A stretch of 64,000 bases of DNA, taken from contig NZ_JAPELY010000001.1 in the NCBI RefSeq assembly GCF_026343295.1, positions 3,588,735-3,652,734 on the forward strand, read 5' to 3'. How positions within the stretch are numbered: position 1 is the first letter of the stretch; each line of letters starts with the position of its first letter. Under the pieces are notes generated by a model, which had not been told where the DNA came from, did not search any database, and was given only the letters and a program-made list of their open reading frames with translations. Below, piece by piece: positions 63,730 through 64,000 of this stretch. Source of the stretch: Streptomyces sp. NBC_00083 (GTDB lineage: Bacteria; Actinomycetota; Actinomycetes; Streptomycetales; Streptomycetaceae). The translations under genes were made by a program, and so were the position numbers.

Positions 63730-64000
63730 GCCCGCGCAGCGGGCCTCAACGGTCCTGGAGGCGCAGCCGGAAGGACCGTCATGCGGGGGAGCGCAGCGGA
63801 GCCGCCGGCCAGACCGGAGCGAAGCGAAGGACTGGCAGCGGGACGAAGTCCCGCCGATCCGGAAGCGCAGCGGACGGATCGTCAACCAGACTGCGCAGCA
63901 GTCTGGTTGAGCGGGATGCGCAGCATCCCGCCAGCGCTCCCGCGGCGCGGGAGCGCAACCACCGCGCGCAGCGCGGTGGTTCGCTTGCACATCGCGCAGC
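63730..64000. repeat. Streptomyces telomere: closely packed palindromes at the replicon end
   Basis: Consecutive perfect palindromes with 3-base loops: GGCCCGC-gca-GCGGGCC (63730-63746), GCGGGAC-gaa-GTCCCGC (63838-63854), CAACCAGACTGC-gca-GCAGTCTGGTTG (63883-63909), GCGGGATGC-gca-GCATCCCGC (63911-63931), GCGCTCCCGC-ggc-GCGGGAGCGC (63934-63956) and AACCACCGCGC-gca-GCGCGGTGGTT (63957-63981), then TGCACATCGCGCAGC cut by the window edge. This order and wording match known Streptomyces chromosome ends, read toward the terminus. A few tens of bases are missing at the tip. It would serve terminal-protein end patching. Confidence 0.9.

Noticed and set aside
63593..64000. Small coding frames near the right end
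   Set aside because: Frames there are artefacts of palindromic telomere DNA and of the spacer; none has a ribosome-binding site or protein composition.

Overview
The window is high-GC actinomycete DNA, almost certainly Streptomyces: codons end in G or C, GTG starts are common, and the conserved small proteins are Streptomyces-typical (DUF5133, DUF6480, DUF6192, DUF7691-like, YxiG-like). The last ~270 bases (about 63,730-64,000) are a run of close-packed perfect palindromes with GCA or GNA loops matching the known Streptomyces chromosomal telomere pattern. The window is therefore read as the terminal ~64 kb of a linear replicon (chromosome arm or linear plasmid), with the end to the right. That fits the content: accessory genes, regulators, efflux pumps, insertion-sequence remnants and many broken genes.

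Left part (1-22 kb): stable accessory genes. These include an M15 peptidase running off the left edge, two AraC regulators, a secreted intradiol dioxygenase with a carbohydrate-binding module, an MpaB-family oxygenase, an antitoxin-like protein, a lone PD-(D/E)XK nuclease-like protein, TspO, an SRPBCC protein, a lipoprotein, a SUKH-domain protein, MmcQ/YjbR, a LysR/carboxymuconolactone-decarboxylase pair and a DUF1963 protein. Between them lie fragments of UvrA-like, aldo/keto reductase, LAETG-anchored, IS5-type transposase, P-loop kinase and DUF4265 genes.

Centre (22.5-30.4 kb): a compact six-gene operon with overlapping start and stop codons. It encodes an S-adenosylhomocysteine-hydrolase-like protein, two Gfo/Idh/MocA oxidoreductases, a cobalamin-binding radical SAM enzyme, an MFS exporter and an unrecognised 430-residue protein. 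It looks like a small biosynthetic cluster for an exported metabolite and is the best candidate for an undescribed system. A possible 28-residue peptide is coupled between the radical SAM and exporter genes.

Right part (30.6-60 kb): a mosaic of decayed integrative-element or plasmid genes (truncated tyrosine recombinase, sigma-like protein, DUF6192 protein, HTH gene, DUF402 gene, IS copies) among intact regulator/target units: TetR with a saccharopine-dehydrogenase-like reductase, Lrp/AsnC with an amidohydrolase, TetR with SnoaL-like and NmrA genes, GlxA-type regulator with a DJ-1/PfpI gene, and ArsR with an MFS pump. Several of these carry clear palindromic operators. Four decayed genes are interrupted by in-frame TAG codons.

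Telomere-proximal (59.7-64 kb): a small secreted protein, an 890-residue DEAD/DEAH helicase with helicase-associated repeats (possible TtrA relative), a frameshifted gene of unknown role, a 27-bp tandem repeat, then the telomere.
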